Of a DNA stretch of 64,000 nt, positions 17,455 to 26,085 are shown piece by piece. A program made the position numbers and the translations under genes. The stretch is from JAEUMD01 sp050246945 (GTDB taxonomy: Bacteria > Pseudomonadota > Alphaproteobacteria > Rhizobiales > Hyphomicrobiaceae), in the NCBI GenBank assembly GCA_050246945.1, contig JBFWVC010000001.1, positions 310,001-374,000 of the forward strand, written 5' to 3'. The notes beneath the pieces are model-generated. The model ran no database searches and was not told where the DNA came from. It worked only from the letters and a program-made list of their open reading frames with translations. Numbering within the stretch: position 1 is the first letter of the stretch; every line of letters starts with the position of its first letter.

Positions 17455-18624
17455 ATGAAAAAAACACTCAGTCTTCTTTTGACTATCTTCGTCGTGGCGG
17501 TGGCAGTGCTCCTTGTTGCACTGAAGTACTTCGACTATGTCGCAAATCCCTGGACCCGCGATGGTCAGGTGCGAGCCAACGTCATTCAGGTAACGTCGCG
17601 CGTATCGGGGCCGATTACGGAGCTGCCGATTTCCGACAACCAGATGGTGAAGGCCGGTGATCTCCTCTTCAGGATCGACCCGCGCACGTACCAGGTCGCG
17701 CTCGCTCAGGCCAAGGCGCAGTACGATCAGACGGTCGATCAACTCGACAGCCTTGATAGGCAGGTCGAAGCCGCCGACGCGCAGGTGCAGCAGGCGTCTG
17801 CTTCGGTCGATCAGGCGCAGGCGCAGTTGCGGTCGGCCCAAGCCGCTCTCGTTCAATCGACCAGCCAGCTGGAGCGCTATGACAGACTTGTGAAGGACGG
17901 CAACATTTCTATCGCCAACTACGATGCGCAAAAAAGGAATTACGACGTCGACCGGGCAAATGTGGACCGCAGCACGGCGGCGTTGTCGCAGGCCACTAGC
18001 GCACTCGCCCAGGCCCAGGCTCAGCGTGAGACCGTCGTTGCCAAGCGCGGTGCCAAGGGTGACGACAATGCGCAGCTACGTAGCGCGAAGGCCAATCTGG
18101 AGAATGCCCGCCTAAATCTCGAGTTCACCGAGCAGCGCGCATCCGTGGATGGCTACGTGACGAACCTCAACCTCCAGCTCGGCAGCCAGGCCAACGCCGG
18201 CTCCCCTGCCATGGCTCTTGTCGACAAGAACAGTTTCTGGGTCGACGCATATTTTCGTGAAAGCGTCGTCGGGACGCTGAAGCCGGGCAACGCAGCATTT
18301 GTCACGTTGATGAGCTATCCGGATACGACCATCGAAGGCACCGTCGATAGCATCGCCTGGGGAATCTCCCAGCAGGACGGCAGCACCTCCCAGCAGTTGC
18401 TGCCGGTCGTACAGCCGTCGTTCGAATGGATCAGGCTCGCGCAGCGCATCCCCGTCAAGATATCGATCAAAGAGGTGCCGGCCAATGTAGAGCTTCGCGT
18501 CGGCACCACCGCATCCGTGATGGTGCGGGCCAGCGGACACGGCTCCAGCGCCGCTGCGGGGACGTCAGCCAAAGGCGCTGGCTCTGGGAAAAAACCGCCC
18601 CCCGTCCCGGCGGCTCTGCAATAG
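17455..18624 (+). CDS. HlyD/EmrA-type membrane fusion protein (AaeA-like)
   Basis: A 389-aa periplasmic adaptor. An N-terminal anchor (residues 4-22, 'SLLLTIFVVAVAVLLVALK'), a lipoyl half motif ('TRDGQVRANVIQVTSRVSGPI'), a long Gln/Ala-rich coiled-coil hairpin (about 80-215), the second lipoyl half ('EFTEQRASVDGYVTNLN'), and a beta-barrel domain follow in normal order. The C-terminal Gly/Ala/Lys/Pro tail is low-complexity. It should link the FUSC permease to an outer-membrane channel; no TolC-like gene is in the operon. A family 3 repeat starts directly after the stop. Confidence 0.88.
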   Translation: MKKTLSLLLTIFVVAVAVLLVALKYFDYVANPWTRDGQVRANVIQVTSRVSGPITELPISDNQMVKAGDLLFRIDPRTYQVALAQAKAQYDQTVDQLDSLDRQVEAADAQVQQASASVDQAQAQLRSAQAALVQSTSQLERYDRLVKDGNISIANYDAQKRNYDVDRANVDRSTAALSQATSALAQAQAQRETVVAKRGAKGDDNAQLRSAKANLENARLNLEFTEQRASVDGYVTNLNLQLGSQANAGSPAMALVDKNSFWVDAYFRESVVGTLKPGNAAFVTLMSYPDTTIEGTVDSIAWGISQQDGSTSQQLLPVVQPSFEWIRLAQRIPVKISIKEVPANVELRVGTTASVMVRASGHGSSAAAGTSAKGAGSGKKPPPVPAALQ

Positions 18625-18726
18625 GGCATGGTGAGTTGAAGTGTGTAGCGGTACGGCGTGAAAAACGTGCTCCAAACAATGCACTGAATTGTGTGCGTGG
18701 TTCCACGAAACATGAGCATGATCCAG
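18625..18726. repeat. composite repeat family 3
   Basis: A diverged copy of the two-hairpin element, starting at the base after the HlyD stop codon. It carries 'GTTGAAGTGTGTAGCGGT' and, downstream, 'GTGTGCGTGGTTCCACGAAA', shared with the copy at 23511. Its position at a gene end suggests a 3' structure. Confidence 0.65.
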
Positions 18727-18969
18727 TGTCCGGACCCCGGCAGGATCTGGACACGTTCGGCGGGGGACAGTCGCAGGCAAGGGGCCCTCGGCGGTGCACA
18801 CGCTCGACAAGTCCTGCAACTTCGGCTATCACCCGGCCAACAAGAATTCCCCATTGACTGGGACGCCCGGAAAACCGGGCCGCACGAGCCGCTCCCACCC
18901 GTCCGGAAGGGCCGGGCAAGGGCCTTGCGGCTCCTCTGCATTGATGAACGAAATCAAGGACTTAAGAAT
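18727..18969 (+). other. rplS leader region, no gene seen
   Basis: About 240 bases before rplS. rimM and trmD, often just upstream of rplS, are not here. There are several GC-rich potential stems, for example 'GCCCGG...CCGGGC' around 18866-18882, but no leader RNA family that I can name. Confidence 0.4.
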
Positions 18970-19644
18970 ATGGACATCATCAAGCAGCTCGAGCAGGAGC
19001 AGATCAAGGCGATCACCGCCAAACGCGCCGTTCCCGAGTTTGGTCCCGGCGATACGCTGAAGGTCATGGTCAAGGTCGTTGAAGGCAACAACACGCGTAA
19101 CCAGGCTTACGAAGGCGTCTGCATCGCCCGCTCGGGCGCTGGCCTCAACGAGAGCTTCACCGTCCGCAAGATCTCTTATGGCGAGGGCGTGGAGCGCGTG
19201 TTCCCGATCTACTCGCCCTTCATCACCTCAATTGACGTCATTCGTCGCGGCAAGGTCCGTCGCGCCAAGCTTTATTACCTGCGCGGCCGCCGCGGAAAGT
19301 CCGCCCGCATCGCCGAGCGCACCGACGCCCGCGCCCGTCGCCTGAACGCCGCCTGGAAGGGCTTCAAGAAGCCGAAGGGCGAGGCCGAGGACCTGACACA
19401 GATCAGTGGGATCGACGCCGACCTGATGGCGCGCTTGAAGCAGCTGAATTGCATCAAGCTCGAGCAGATCGCCAACTTCTCCGACGAGGACATCGCCAAC
19501 GTCGACGAAAACCTTCAGCTTGAAGGCAAGATCGAACGGGATGATTGGGTCGGTCAGGCGCAACGACTTATCGCTGACGCCTCCGCCGCCGAAGCCAAGG
19601 CCGAGGCCGACGCTGCCGAAGGCGAGGGCGAGGCGAAAGGCTGA
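18970..19644 (+). CDS. rplS: 50S ribosomal protein L19 with C-terminal extension
   Basis: A 224-aa protein. Residues 1-125 are standard L19: 'VPEFGPGDTLKV', 'YEGVCIAR', 'SFTVRKISYGEGVER', and 'KVRRAKLYYLRGR' with the basic end. L19 is normally about 115-130 aa. The extra C-terminus has a helical domain at residues about 140-202 ('DLTQISGIDADL', 'LEQIANFSDEDIANVDE', 'GKIERDDWVGQAQRLI') resembling the helix-hairpin-helix-like domain attached to L21 or NuoE in Rhizobiales, then an Ala/Glu-rich acidic tail. The open frame extends upstream to 18691, but the ATG at 18970 is the family start. A strong terminator follows. Confidence 0.95.
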   Translation: MDIIKQLEQEQIKAITAKRAVPEFGPGDTLKVMVKVVEGNNTRNQAYEGVCIARSGAGLNESFTVRKISYGEGVERVFPIYSPFITSIDVIRRGKVRRAKLYYLRGRRGKSARIAERTDARARRLNAAWKGFKKPKGEAEDLTQISGIDADLMARLKQLNCIKLEQIANFSDEDIANVDENLQLEGKIERDDWVGQAQRLIADASAAEAKAEADAAEGEGEAKG

Positions 19645-19669
19645 GCGTTCGCTCTCTGCCAGAGTTCAA

Positions 19670-19700
19670 AACGGCGGACTTAGTGTCCGCCGTTTTTGTC
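19670..19700 (+). terminator. rho-independent terminator of rplS
   Basis: AACGGCGGAC (19670-19679), a TTAGT loop and GTCCGCCGTT (19685-19694) form a perfect 10-base stem followed by TTTTT and a further T-rich stretch. It begins 25 bases after the rplS stop. Confidence 0.92.
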
Positions 19701-19746
19701 TTTTGCGCGCTAATTGCCGCCCAACCTGCGCTGACTATCGAATGTC

Positions 19747-21708
19747 TTACTCCACCACCGTAAACTCTATGCGCCGGTTCTGAGCGCGGCCGGCTGGAGT
19801 GCTGTTGCTGGCGACCGGCTTCTCCTGGCCGTAGCCCACGGCCTCAATGCGGTTCGCAGCGACGCCAGCCTTCTTGAGATAGCCGGCCACCGCCTTGGCG
19901 CGCTGCTCCGAGAGCGTCTTGTTGAATGACGCGCGCCCCGTTGAATCGGTGTGACCTTCGACGCGGATGCGGCCCTTCTTGCAGCCCTTGGCGACGCTTG
20001 CCAGCTGGTCGAGTGTAGTGTTGCTCGACGCACTGATGGTCGCGCTGGAGGACTCGAACAGGATCACACCGGACGAAGCCGCCTGGCGCAACTTGGCTTC
20101 GCAATCCGCCGCTTCAGCGGAACGAGCGGCGCCAGCCGGCGCTGCCGCAGCGGTTTTCGCGCCACCCGCTGATGGCGTCGTGCCCCAGCTTTCGCGCTCT
20201 GCGAGCAGCTTCTTCATGGCGTCGTCGATCTGGCTCTGCGGAACCGGCGTTGGTTGCGCCGCTGGAGTGGCCTCGAGAGCGTGCACCTTTGGCTCGCCCG
20301 AGAAACCCTTGAGCGGCCCAGCCTTTGCCGCCGTCAGTGGCGACTTGGCGCCGGCTGCCAGCGGTGCGGCGACCTTCTTCGCAGGCCCGCCCTTGCCCCA
20401 TGCCTCACGCGCAGCGACCAGATCCGCCGTGCTGTTCGTCGGAAGGATAGCGTAACCGCTAGAACCGCCGGATGCGGCCGCCGCCGGTGCGGCCGCAGCG
20501 GTCTTCGCGCCGCCATTTGACGGCGCTGTGCTCCAGCCTTCGCGCTCGGCGAGCAGTTTCTTCATGGCTTCGTCGATTTGGTTCTGCGGAACCGGTGTTG
20601 GTTGCGCAGCCGGAGTGGCCTCGAGAGCGTGCACCGTTGGCTCGCCCGAGAAGCCTTCGGGCAGATCGACTTTGTCGGACGGAAGCGGTGAGTAGGCGCC
20701 GGTGGCCAAAGGCGCCGGCACGTCCTTGGGATCCGGTCCCTTGCCCCAGGTTTCCCGCGCCGCGACCAAGTCCGCCGTGCTCGTCGTCGGCAGGACGGCA
20801 AAGCCGCTCGCTGTACCAGCCTTGGCGGCCTCGGTTCCCATGGCCGCGCCGTCAGCGGTTGACGATTTGCCCCAGGCTTCTCGTGCGGCGATGAGATCGG
20901 CCGTGCTGGTTGTCGGCAGCGCCGCGTATCCGTTGCCTATAGCGCTCTTTTCGGGCGCGGCGGGCGACGGCGTAGCCGCCGGGTTGGACGGCGGAGCCTT
21001 GAGCCAGCCCTCGCGCTCGGCAAGTAGCTTCTTCAGGGCGTTTGCGATCTGGTCCTGCGGAATTGAGGTCAGCTGCGCCGGCGGAGTTGCTTGCAAGGGA
21101 TGAACAGTCGGCTCTCCTTCGAACCCCTTTGGTGCCGCCGCAGCATCCGCCGGCAGCGGCGACGCAGCTCCGGCGGCGAGTGGCGCTTCGACGGGCTTGG
21201 GATCATCGCCCTTGCCCCATGCTTCGCGCGCGGCGATGAGATCGGCGGTGCTGGTCGTCGGCAGCGCGGCGTAACCGTCTCCAGCCTTGGCCTCGGCAGC
21301 ATGCGCGGCGCTCACCAGCGGATTGCCGAAACCAGCGATTCGGACGGACTGTCTGTCGAGGCTTTTCAGCAATTGCCCCTCCAGGCACTGCGAAAGAAGG
21401 CGGTAGGATCTGTCGTAAGGGCTTCTGACAGAGCCCAGGCACGCGTCTCGGAATTCCGCTGGCACTTCAGCCCAGTCGCCCGAGAGCATTCCAAAAGCTT
21501 GCGATTCCAGAATTCGACATTGACTGCCCGCACTGTCGGATGCGCAGATTTCTGCAATATTCCAACTCGGCAGGGTCTCTGAAGTGAGGGCTGATCCGAC
21601 GAGATTGAAACCGGGCCTTGCGCCAGTCACAGCCGCGGCCACGCCGCCCGCGGTGAACAGTGAGGCCGCTAGTACCATCACGGTACGGCCGACAGACCCG
21701 TCCTGCAT
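19747..21708 (-). CDS. OmpA-family protein with internal Pro/Ala-rich repeats
   Basis: A 653-aa exported protein. The start ATG at 21708 has GGAGGAG before it; the N-terminus is a signal or anchor ('GRTVMVLAASLFTAGGVAAA'). Residues about 546-651 are an OmpA C-terminal peptidoglycan-binding domain ('RIRVEGHTDSTGRASFN', 'SEQRAKAVAGYL', 'GRAQNRRIEFTV'). Between them lie repeats: motif A (xALPTTSTADLIAAREAWGK) near residues 145, 260, 302 and 418, and motif B (GFxGEPTVH ... PxxQIxxAMKKLLAERExW) at about 195-235, 352-392 and 468-508. An N-terminal Cys-containing stretch (residues 50-110) is unrecognised. It likely ties the envelope to peptidoglycan. Confidence 0.85.
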   Translation of the reverse strand: MQDGSVGRTVMVLAASLFTAGGVAAAVTGARPGFNLVGSALTSETLPSWNIAEICASDSAGSQCRILESQAFGMLSGDWAEVPAEFRDACLGSVRSPYDRSYRLLSQCLEGQLLKSLDRQSVRIAGFGNPLVSAAHAAEAKAGDGYAALPTTSTADLIAAREAWGKGDDPKPVEAPLAAGAASPLPADAAAAPKGFEGEPTVHPLQATPPAQLTSIPQDQIANALKKLLAEREGWLKAPPSNPAATPSPAAPEKSAIGNGYAALPTTSTADLIAAREAWGKSSTADGAAMGTEAAKAGTASGFAVLPTTSTADLVAARETWGKGPDPKDVPAPLATGAYSPLPSDKVDLPEGFSGEPTVHALEATPAAQPTPVPQNQIDEAMKKLLAEREGWSTAPSNGGAKTAAAAPAAAASGGSSGYAILPTNSTADLVAAREAWGKGGPAKKVAAPLAAGAKSPLTAAKAGPLKGFSGEPKVHALEATPAAQPTPVPQSQIDDAMKKLLAERESWGTTPSAGGAKTAAAAPAGAARSAEAADCEAKLRQAASSGVILFESSSATISASSNTTLDQLASVAKGCKKGRIRVEGHTDSTGRASFNKTLSEQRAKAVAGYLKKAGVAANRIEAVGYGQEKPVASNSTPAGRAQNRRIEFTVVE

Positions 21709-21832
21709 TGCTATTCTCCTCCCTGCATGATTTTTCTGGTTGCGCGGACTTGTTGCGTCGTCCATTTGCGATCTTGAAGTTTTGCACTAGATTCCAGAGA
21801 ATTGAAACATACACGCGTGCTGAAACCCAATA

Positions 21833-22669
21833 ATGACAACGCTGGACCGCCTCCACGAGCCGCTGAGCGATAACGGTATTCGCCTGCATGGACCCGCCGA
21901 CTTCGAAGGGATGAGAAAGGCAGGACGGCTTGCGGCCGCCGCTCTCGACCTGCTCGTGCCGCATGTACGCCCCGGTGTGCGCACCGAAGAACTGGATGAT
22001 CTCGTCTTCGACTTCGCACTCTCGCACGGTGCGGTGCCCGCACCACTCAACTACCGTGGCTTCCCGCGCTCCATCTGTACGTCCGTGAATCACGTGGTGT
22101 GTCACGGAATTCCAGGGCCGAAGCCCCTGAAAGAAGGCGATATTGTCAACATTGATGTGACCTTGATCGTCGATGGATGGCACGGTGACACGAGCCGCAT
22201 GTTTGCCGTCGGCCAGATCCCGCGCCGTGCCGAGCGGCTGATCGAAGTCACCTACGAGGCTTTGATGCGCGGCATCGCAGCCGTGAAGCCCGGCAACACC
22301 ACGGGCCACATCGGCGCCGCCATTCAGCAGTATGCGGAATCGGAGCGCTGCAGCATCGTTCGCGATTTCTGCGGCCACGGTCTCGGCCGTCTCTTCCACG
22401 ACCGTCCCAATATTTTGCACTATGGGGAGGCGGGCGACGGTGCGGAGCTGAAACCCGGCATGTTCTTCACCATCGAACCCATGATCAATCTCGGCCGGCC
22501 GCATGTGAAGGTTTTGCCCGATGGCTGGACGGCCGTGACCCGCGATCGCGAGCTGTCAGCACAGTTCGAGCATACGGTCGGCGTGACAGAAGACGGCTGC
22601 GAGATCTTCACGCTGTCACCCGGAGGCTTCCACAAGCCGCCTTATGACACCGAGCCTGCCGTGCTCTGA
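21833..22669 (+). CDS. map: type I methionine aminopeptidase
   Basis: A 278-aa metalloprotease that removes the initiator Met from nascent proteins. The five metal ligands are visible: Asp in 'VNIDVT', Asp in 'HGDTSRMF', His in 'CGHGLG', Glu in 'TIEPM', and Glu in 'FEHTVGV'. 'NHVVCHGIP' carries the substrate-side His. The short N-terminal part lacks the zinc-finger extension of some bacterial forms. ATG at 21833, divergent from the OmpA gene; the 125-base spacer must hold both promoters. Confidence 0.96.
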   Translation: MTTLDRLHEPLSDNGIRLHGPADFEGMRKAGRLAAAALDLLVPHVRPGVRTEELDDLVFDFALSHGAVPAPLNYRGFPRSICTSVNHVVCHGIPGPKPLKEGDIVNIDVTLIVDGWHGDTSRMFAVGQIPRRAERLIEVTYEALMRGIAAVKPGNTTGHIGAAIQQYAESERCSIVRDFCGHGLGRLFHDRPNILHYGEAGDGAELKPGMFFTIEPMINLGRPHVKVLPDGWTAVTRDRELSAQFEHTVGVTEDGCEIFTLSPGGFHKPPYDTEPAVL

Positions 22670-22712
22670 GAGGCCGTCAGGGCCATCTCGAGGCCTCAAC
22701 GTTGGAGGAGAC

Positions 22713-23510
22713 ATGCCGCCGCCGTCCGATCGGTCCGCGACCAGATCCCGGTCGGCGCCGGGCGCACGTCGTGCCCGTGAGGCGGAGTATTCAACGCGTT
22801 CGGATTCGCCCGCGCAGGGCTCGTTCCTCGAGCAGCCGCTGCCGCTGCACATCGGTCATCGCGAGCGTTTGCGCCAACGCTTTATGGTCGGTGGCCCCGA
22901 CGCCATGCCGGACTACGAGCTGCTCGAGCTTCTGCTTTTTCGCGCCGTCCCCAGGCGCGACATGAAGGATTTGGCAAAGCGCCTGCTCGCCCGGTTTGGC
23001 TCGTTCGCGGAGGTGATCAACGCTCCGCCCGAGCGCATCAAAGAGGTGAAAGGGGCCGGCGATGCGGTGGTATCCGAACTGAAGCTAGTGCGCGCAGCGG
23101 CGCTGCGCCTGAAGCGTGACGAACTGATCAGAAGACCTTCCCTGTCCTCCACTGCGGAGGTGCTGGACTACGTGCACGCAGCCCAGGGATATGAGCAGCG
23201 CGAGCTGTTCCGCATCCTGTTCCTGGACAAGAAAAACAAGATCATCGCCGACGAGGTGCAGGGACAGGGCACTGTCGACCACACACCCGTGTACGTCCGT
23301 GAGGTGCTCAAGCGAGCGCTTGAGTTGGGCGCCACTGCGCTGATCCTCGTCCATAACCATCCGTCCGGGGACCCGACGCCTTCGCGTGCAGACATCGACA
23401 TGACGAAACTGATCGTTGAGGCCGCGCGCCCCCTCAACATCGCCGTGCATGATCACATCATCGTCGGCCGTGAGGGACATGCCAGCTTCCGCGCACTGCG
23501 TCTTCTATAG
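22713..23510 (+). CDS. radC: RadC/JAB domain protein
   Basis: A 265-aa RadC-family protein. The helix-hairpin-helix region ('ELLLFRAVPRRDMKDLAKRL', 'IKEVKGAGDAVVSELK') precedes the JAB/MPN metallo-domain with 'LVHNHPSGDPTPSRADID', giving the two His and the Asp of the zinc site. Despite the name, a DNA-repair role is not established for the family. GGAGGAG at 22704-22710 sets the ATG at 22713; the upstream ATG at 22644 would overlap map and has no ribosome site. Follows map by 43 bases, probably the same operon. The N-terminal 40 residues are low-complexity and variable. Confidence 0.9.
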   Translation: MPPPSDRSATRSRSAPGARRAREAEYSTRSDSPAQGSFLEQPLPLHIGHRERLRQRFMVGGPDAMPDYELLELLLFRAVPRRDMKDLAKRLLARFGSFAEVINAPPERIKEVKGAGDAVVSELKLVRAAALRLKRDELIRRPSLSSTAEVLDYVHAAQGYEQRELFRILFLDKKNKIIADEVQGQGTVDHTPVYVREVLKRALELGATALILVHNHPSGDPTPSRADIDMTKLIVEAARPLNIAVHDHIIVGREGHASFRALRLL

Positions 23511-23611
23511 AGCGAGTTGCGCTGAAGTGCGCACCAGTTCATCGTGGAAAACTTCCCCGAAACAATGGATTGGATCGTGTGCGTGGTTCCATGAAACATG
23601 ACCACGATCTG
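23511..23611. repeat. composite repeat family 3
   Basis: A full two-hairpin copy that starts immediately after the radC stop. The first stem surrounds 'GTGCGCACCAGTT'; the second hairpin has GATCGTG near 23574 and CACGATC at 23603-23609 around 'GTGGTTCCATGAAACATG'. It lies between convergent radC and the DUF4186 gene, so it may serve both as a 3' structure. Confidence 0.75.
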
Positions 23612-23632
23612 AATGCGGATGGCCCACCCGCA

Positions 23633-24133
23633 TCAGCTTGTCGGTTCGCCGGCATCCGTAGCAGGCGGGAAAAGGTCATGCTGGGCGTCATCGGCAGCCC
23701 TTGTCGAAGGTGAGGCCTTGCGCTTGACCTTCGCCTGCCGACGCGAGGTTCCTTCGGCTCCGGGCGCCGGTCGCTCGGCTTCGCGGTCGAGCCACCGCGC
23801 GATGAGTGCCACGGCAAATTCCTGTTCCGCAACGGTAAGCGGGCGTCCGGCTGCGATCCCGTGCCACTTGGCAAGGCAGCCTCTGCAACACGTCGCGGTC
23901 GCATGTTGGGCAACGAACACCGGATGTCCGCGCATCGGTGTCTGCTGTCCGTCGCTTCGTGGCTGCGCCGGCGAGAGCCGTTCGGCGACGAAATCGCGTG
24001 CGTGCTCGACGATCTGCGTGCGGCCCTTGGCATCGAGGTAGGTGCGGTCGCGTCGATCGAGATGGAACCGGCGCCGGAAGGCCGACGCCGATAGACGTGC
24101 CAGCGTTGCATCGAGTCCTTCTCTTGCATTCAT
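23633..24133 (-). CDS. DUF4186 domain protein
   Basis: A 166-aa protein. Residues about 10-120 fit DUF4186: 'IVEHARDFVAERL', 'DGQQTPMRGHPVFVAQHATA' and 'CCRGCLAKWH', with a conserved CCRGC cluster and two His that look like a metal site. The C-terminal 45 residues are charged and disordered. Function unknown. It follows the cyclic-nucleotide-binding gene by 15 bases on the same strand, so the two are probably co-transcribed and functionally linked. Confidence 0.8.
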   Translation of the reverse strand: MNAREGLDATLARLSASAFRRRFHLDRRDRTYLDAKGRTQIVEHARDFVAERLSPAQPRSDGQQTPMRGHPVFVAQHATATCCRGCLAKWHGIAAGRPLTVAEQEFAVALIARWLDREAERPAPGAEGTSRRQAKVKRKASPSTRAADDAQHDLFPPATDAGEPTS

Positions 24134-24148
24134 GTGTACCTCGGCGTC

Positions 24149-24574
24149 TCAGTCGCGCGTGTCGGTCCGCGTCGCATCCCGCGCCGGCGGCGCAGCATGT
24201 GCATGCGCCTCGGTGATGACGCGCAAGCGCCGCGCCAGCACACCCAGCACCGCCAACGCGAACCCTGGCTCCTCGCATGCCAGTTCGAGGAACTGGGCCC
24301 TGTCGACAGCGATCACTTCGGTGTCCGTCTCGGTGAGGGCGGCCGCACAGCGCGCATTGCCGTCGATCAGCGCCATCTCGCCGACGATGCCGCCGGGCCC
24401 GACGCGCTCCAGAACCCGCCCGAGCATCAAGACCTCGATTGCGCCGGAGGCAACGACATACATCGCGCTCCCTGCCTCGCCCTTGAGGAAGAGCTTGTCG
24501 CCGGCACCGATCATGATGCGCGGCAGCCCACGTGCGCATACCAGATCCAGGATGTTTGGCAGTTGCTTTGGCAT
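24149..24574 (-). CDS. stand-alone cyclic nucleotide-binding domain protein
   Basis: A 141-aa protein that is essentially one cNMP-binding (Crp_N-like) domain: 'LFLKGEAGSAMYVVASG' and 'VGPGGIVGEMALIDGNARCA', the latter being the phosphate-binding cassette with the Glu and an Arg. There is no DNA-binding helix-turn-helix after it, only a short Ala/His/Thr tail, so it is not a complete Crp-type regulator. It may act on a partner, perhaps the DUF4186 protein encoded 15 bases downstream. Confidence 0.82.
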   Translation of the reverse strand: MPKQLPNILDLVCARGLPRIMIGAGDKLFLKGEAGSAMYVVASGAIEVLMLGRVLERVGPGGIVGEMALIDGNARCAAALTETDTEVIAVDRAQFLELACEEPGFALAVLGVLARRLRVITEAHAHAAPPARDATRTDTRD

Positions 24575-24589
24575 TGCGCAGACGAGGCT

Positions 24590-24716
24590 AGAGCCTGATC
24601 GTCTGAGATGGAAGCAGCCATTCTTCCATCGAAGGCGTGAATCAGTCTCTCAAACAAAGAGATAGAGCAGGCCACGATGGTCAGGCCTGATTCAATCTCA
24701 TATTGACCTGCTCTAG
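24590..24716. repeat. intergenic palindromic element between two minus-strand genes
   Basis: The 234-base gap 24575-24808 holds several hairpins: ATGGAA/TTCCAT near 24608-24630, and TAGAGCAGG (24663-24671) with CCTGCTCTA (24707-24715), a perfect 9-base dyad around a 35-base centre. 'CTCTAGCGCATTTTGCGTCG' style ends are common in Rhizobiales intergenic repeats. No other copy is seen in this window. It could end the RNA methyltransferase transcript. Confidence 0.55.
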
Positions 24717-24808
24717 CGCATTTTGCGTCGCGCTGGAAAGCCTGGTCGTGGTCGCAGGCGAAAGGACCGCTTGCCCCGTGCGCGGCGCATCGCCAAGGCG
24801 AGCTGCAG

Positions 24809-25933
24809 CTACTCGAGCGCGGCGGTCTGGAACAGGCGCACGCGCAAGCCACCATGCGACACTGGCGCTCCCGGCGGCTTGAACGGCAGGCCTGTCGCCC
24901 TGGCGAGCGAAGGATCGGTCGTGATGAGTCCAACACGCCAGCCTTTGAAGCGGTCGGCGAGCGTTTGCCCGAGGGCGCGGTAGAGGGGCTTGAGACGGGA
25001 CGATTCGCCAAGCCGCGCACCATAGGGCGGATTGACGATGACGAGCCCAGGCGGCCCTTCCGGCGCGGCGAGATCGCTGATCGCATGTTGGCGCAATTCC
25101 AGCAGACCGGCGACACCGGCGCGCTCCGCGTTGGCGCGACTCATGGCGATCGCGCCGGCATCTCTGTCGCTGCCGTAAAACTTGAAAGGAAGTGTTCTCG
25201 CAGCAGTCCCGCTCAAGTCTTTGCGCATGCGCTTCCAGGCGTCTGCATCGAACGTCGCGAGTTGCTCGAATGCGAAATGCCGGGTTCGGCCCGGCTGAAG
25301 ACTTGTCGCGATTTCCGCAGCCTCGATGACGAACGTCCCGGACCCGCACATGGGGTCGACCACGGGCTCCGTCCCCGCATATCCGCACTGCCTGAGGAAC
25401 ATCGCGGCCATCGTCTCGCGCATCGGGGCCTTGTTGACAGCCTCCTTGTGACCGCGCTTGTGCAGCAGTTCGCCGGAAGTATCCACGCTGATGGTGCACA
25501 GATCGTCCTCGATTCGCGCCATCACGGTGATCTCCGCTTCCGTCGATACCGGCGCGCCGAGTTCCTCGCGGATTGCCCGCTCGATGCGCTGTGCCGTCGC
25601 GCCGGAGTGGTAGATGCGCGAACTCTTGCAGGAGGCTTCGACGCGGAACGCTACGTCAGGCCGCAGCACATCTTTCCAAGGGAGACGCCGTGCGCGCTTG
25701 TCAAGTTGCGCCAGATGCAACGCGCGAAAGGCGCCGATGCGCGCCAGAACGCGCGTCGCGCCTCGGATTTCGAGATTCGCACGCCACGCCTCGCTCCAAC
25801 CGCCTGTCAGCGTGACGCCGCCCTTCACGATTTTCGCCTCGCGGAATCCTTTCTCGCCGACTTCCGCGAGGAGCGCGTCCTCCAGCCCGGGTGTGGCCAC
25901 CAGAAATATTTCGAAATTTTCACTTTGCGTCAT
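24809..25933 (-). CDS. THUMP-domain 23S rRNA guanine-N2 methyltransferase (RlmL/YpsC-like)
   Basis: A 374-aa RNA methyltransferase. The THUMP region is at residues about 40-155 ('VLARIGAFRALHLAQLDKRA', 'INVDTSGE'-like segment 'ISVDTSGELLHKRGHK'), followed by the SAM domain with 'DPMCGSGTFVIEAAEIA' and the catalytic 'VNPPYG'. This is the N-terminal enzyme of RlmL or the Gram-positive YpsC type, methylating guanine N2 in 23S rRNA. The start is set at 25933 because 'FEIFLVATPGLED' is the family's beginning; the frame remains open to 26122 but the extra 63 residues lack family similarity and overlap the divergent gene. Confidence 0.88.
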   Translation of the reverse strand: MTQSENFEIFLVATPGLEDALLAEVGEKGFREAKIVKGGVTLTGGWSEAWRANLEIRGATRVLARIGAFRALHLAQLDKRARRLPWKDVLRPDVAFRVEASCKSSRIYHSGATAQRIERAIREELGAPVSTEAEITVMARIEDDLCTISVDTSGELLHKRGHKEAVNKAPMRETMAAMFLRQCGYAGTEPVVDPMCGSGTFVIEAAEIATSLQPGRTRHFAFEQLATFDADAWKRMRKDLSGTAARTLPFKFYGSDRDAGAIAMSRANAERAGVAGLLELRQHAISDLAAPEGPPGLVIVNPPYGARLGESSRLKPLYRALGQTLADRFKGWRVGLITTDPSLARATGLPFKPPGAPVSHGGLRVRLFQTAALE

Positions 25934-26085
25934 GCCGACTGCATAGCCGGAAGCCTTCGGCGAGGCGATAGAGATTTCAATGTTGCGCCGACCGCCACCA
26001 AACGGTTCAGGCAACGAGGTTAAGTGAACATTTACCGCTATTCGCTGAACTTGGTGCAAACCCGTGCTTCGGAGAACCTTCGCTC

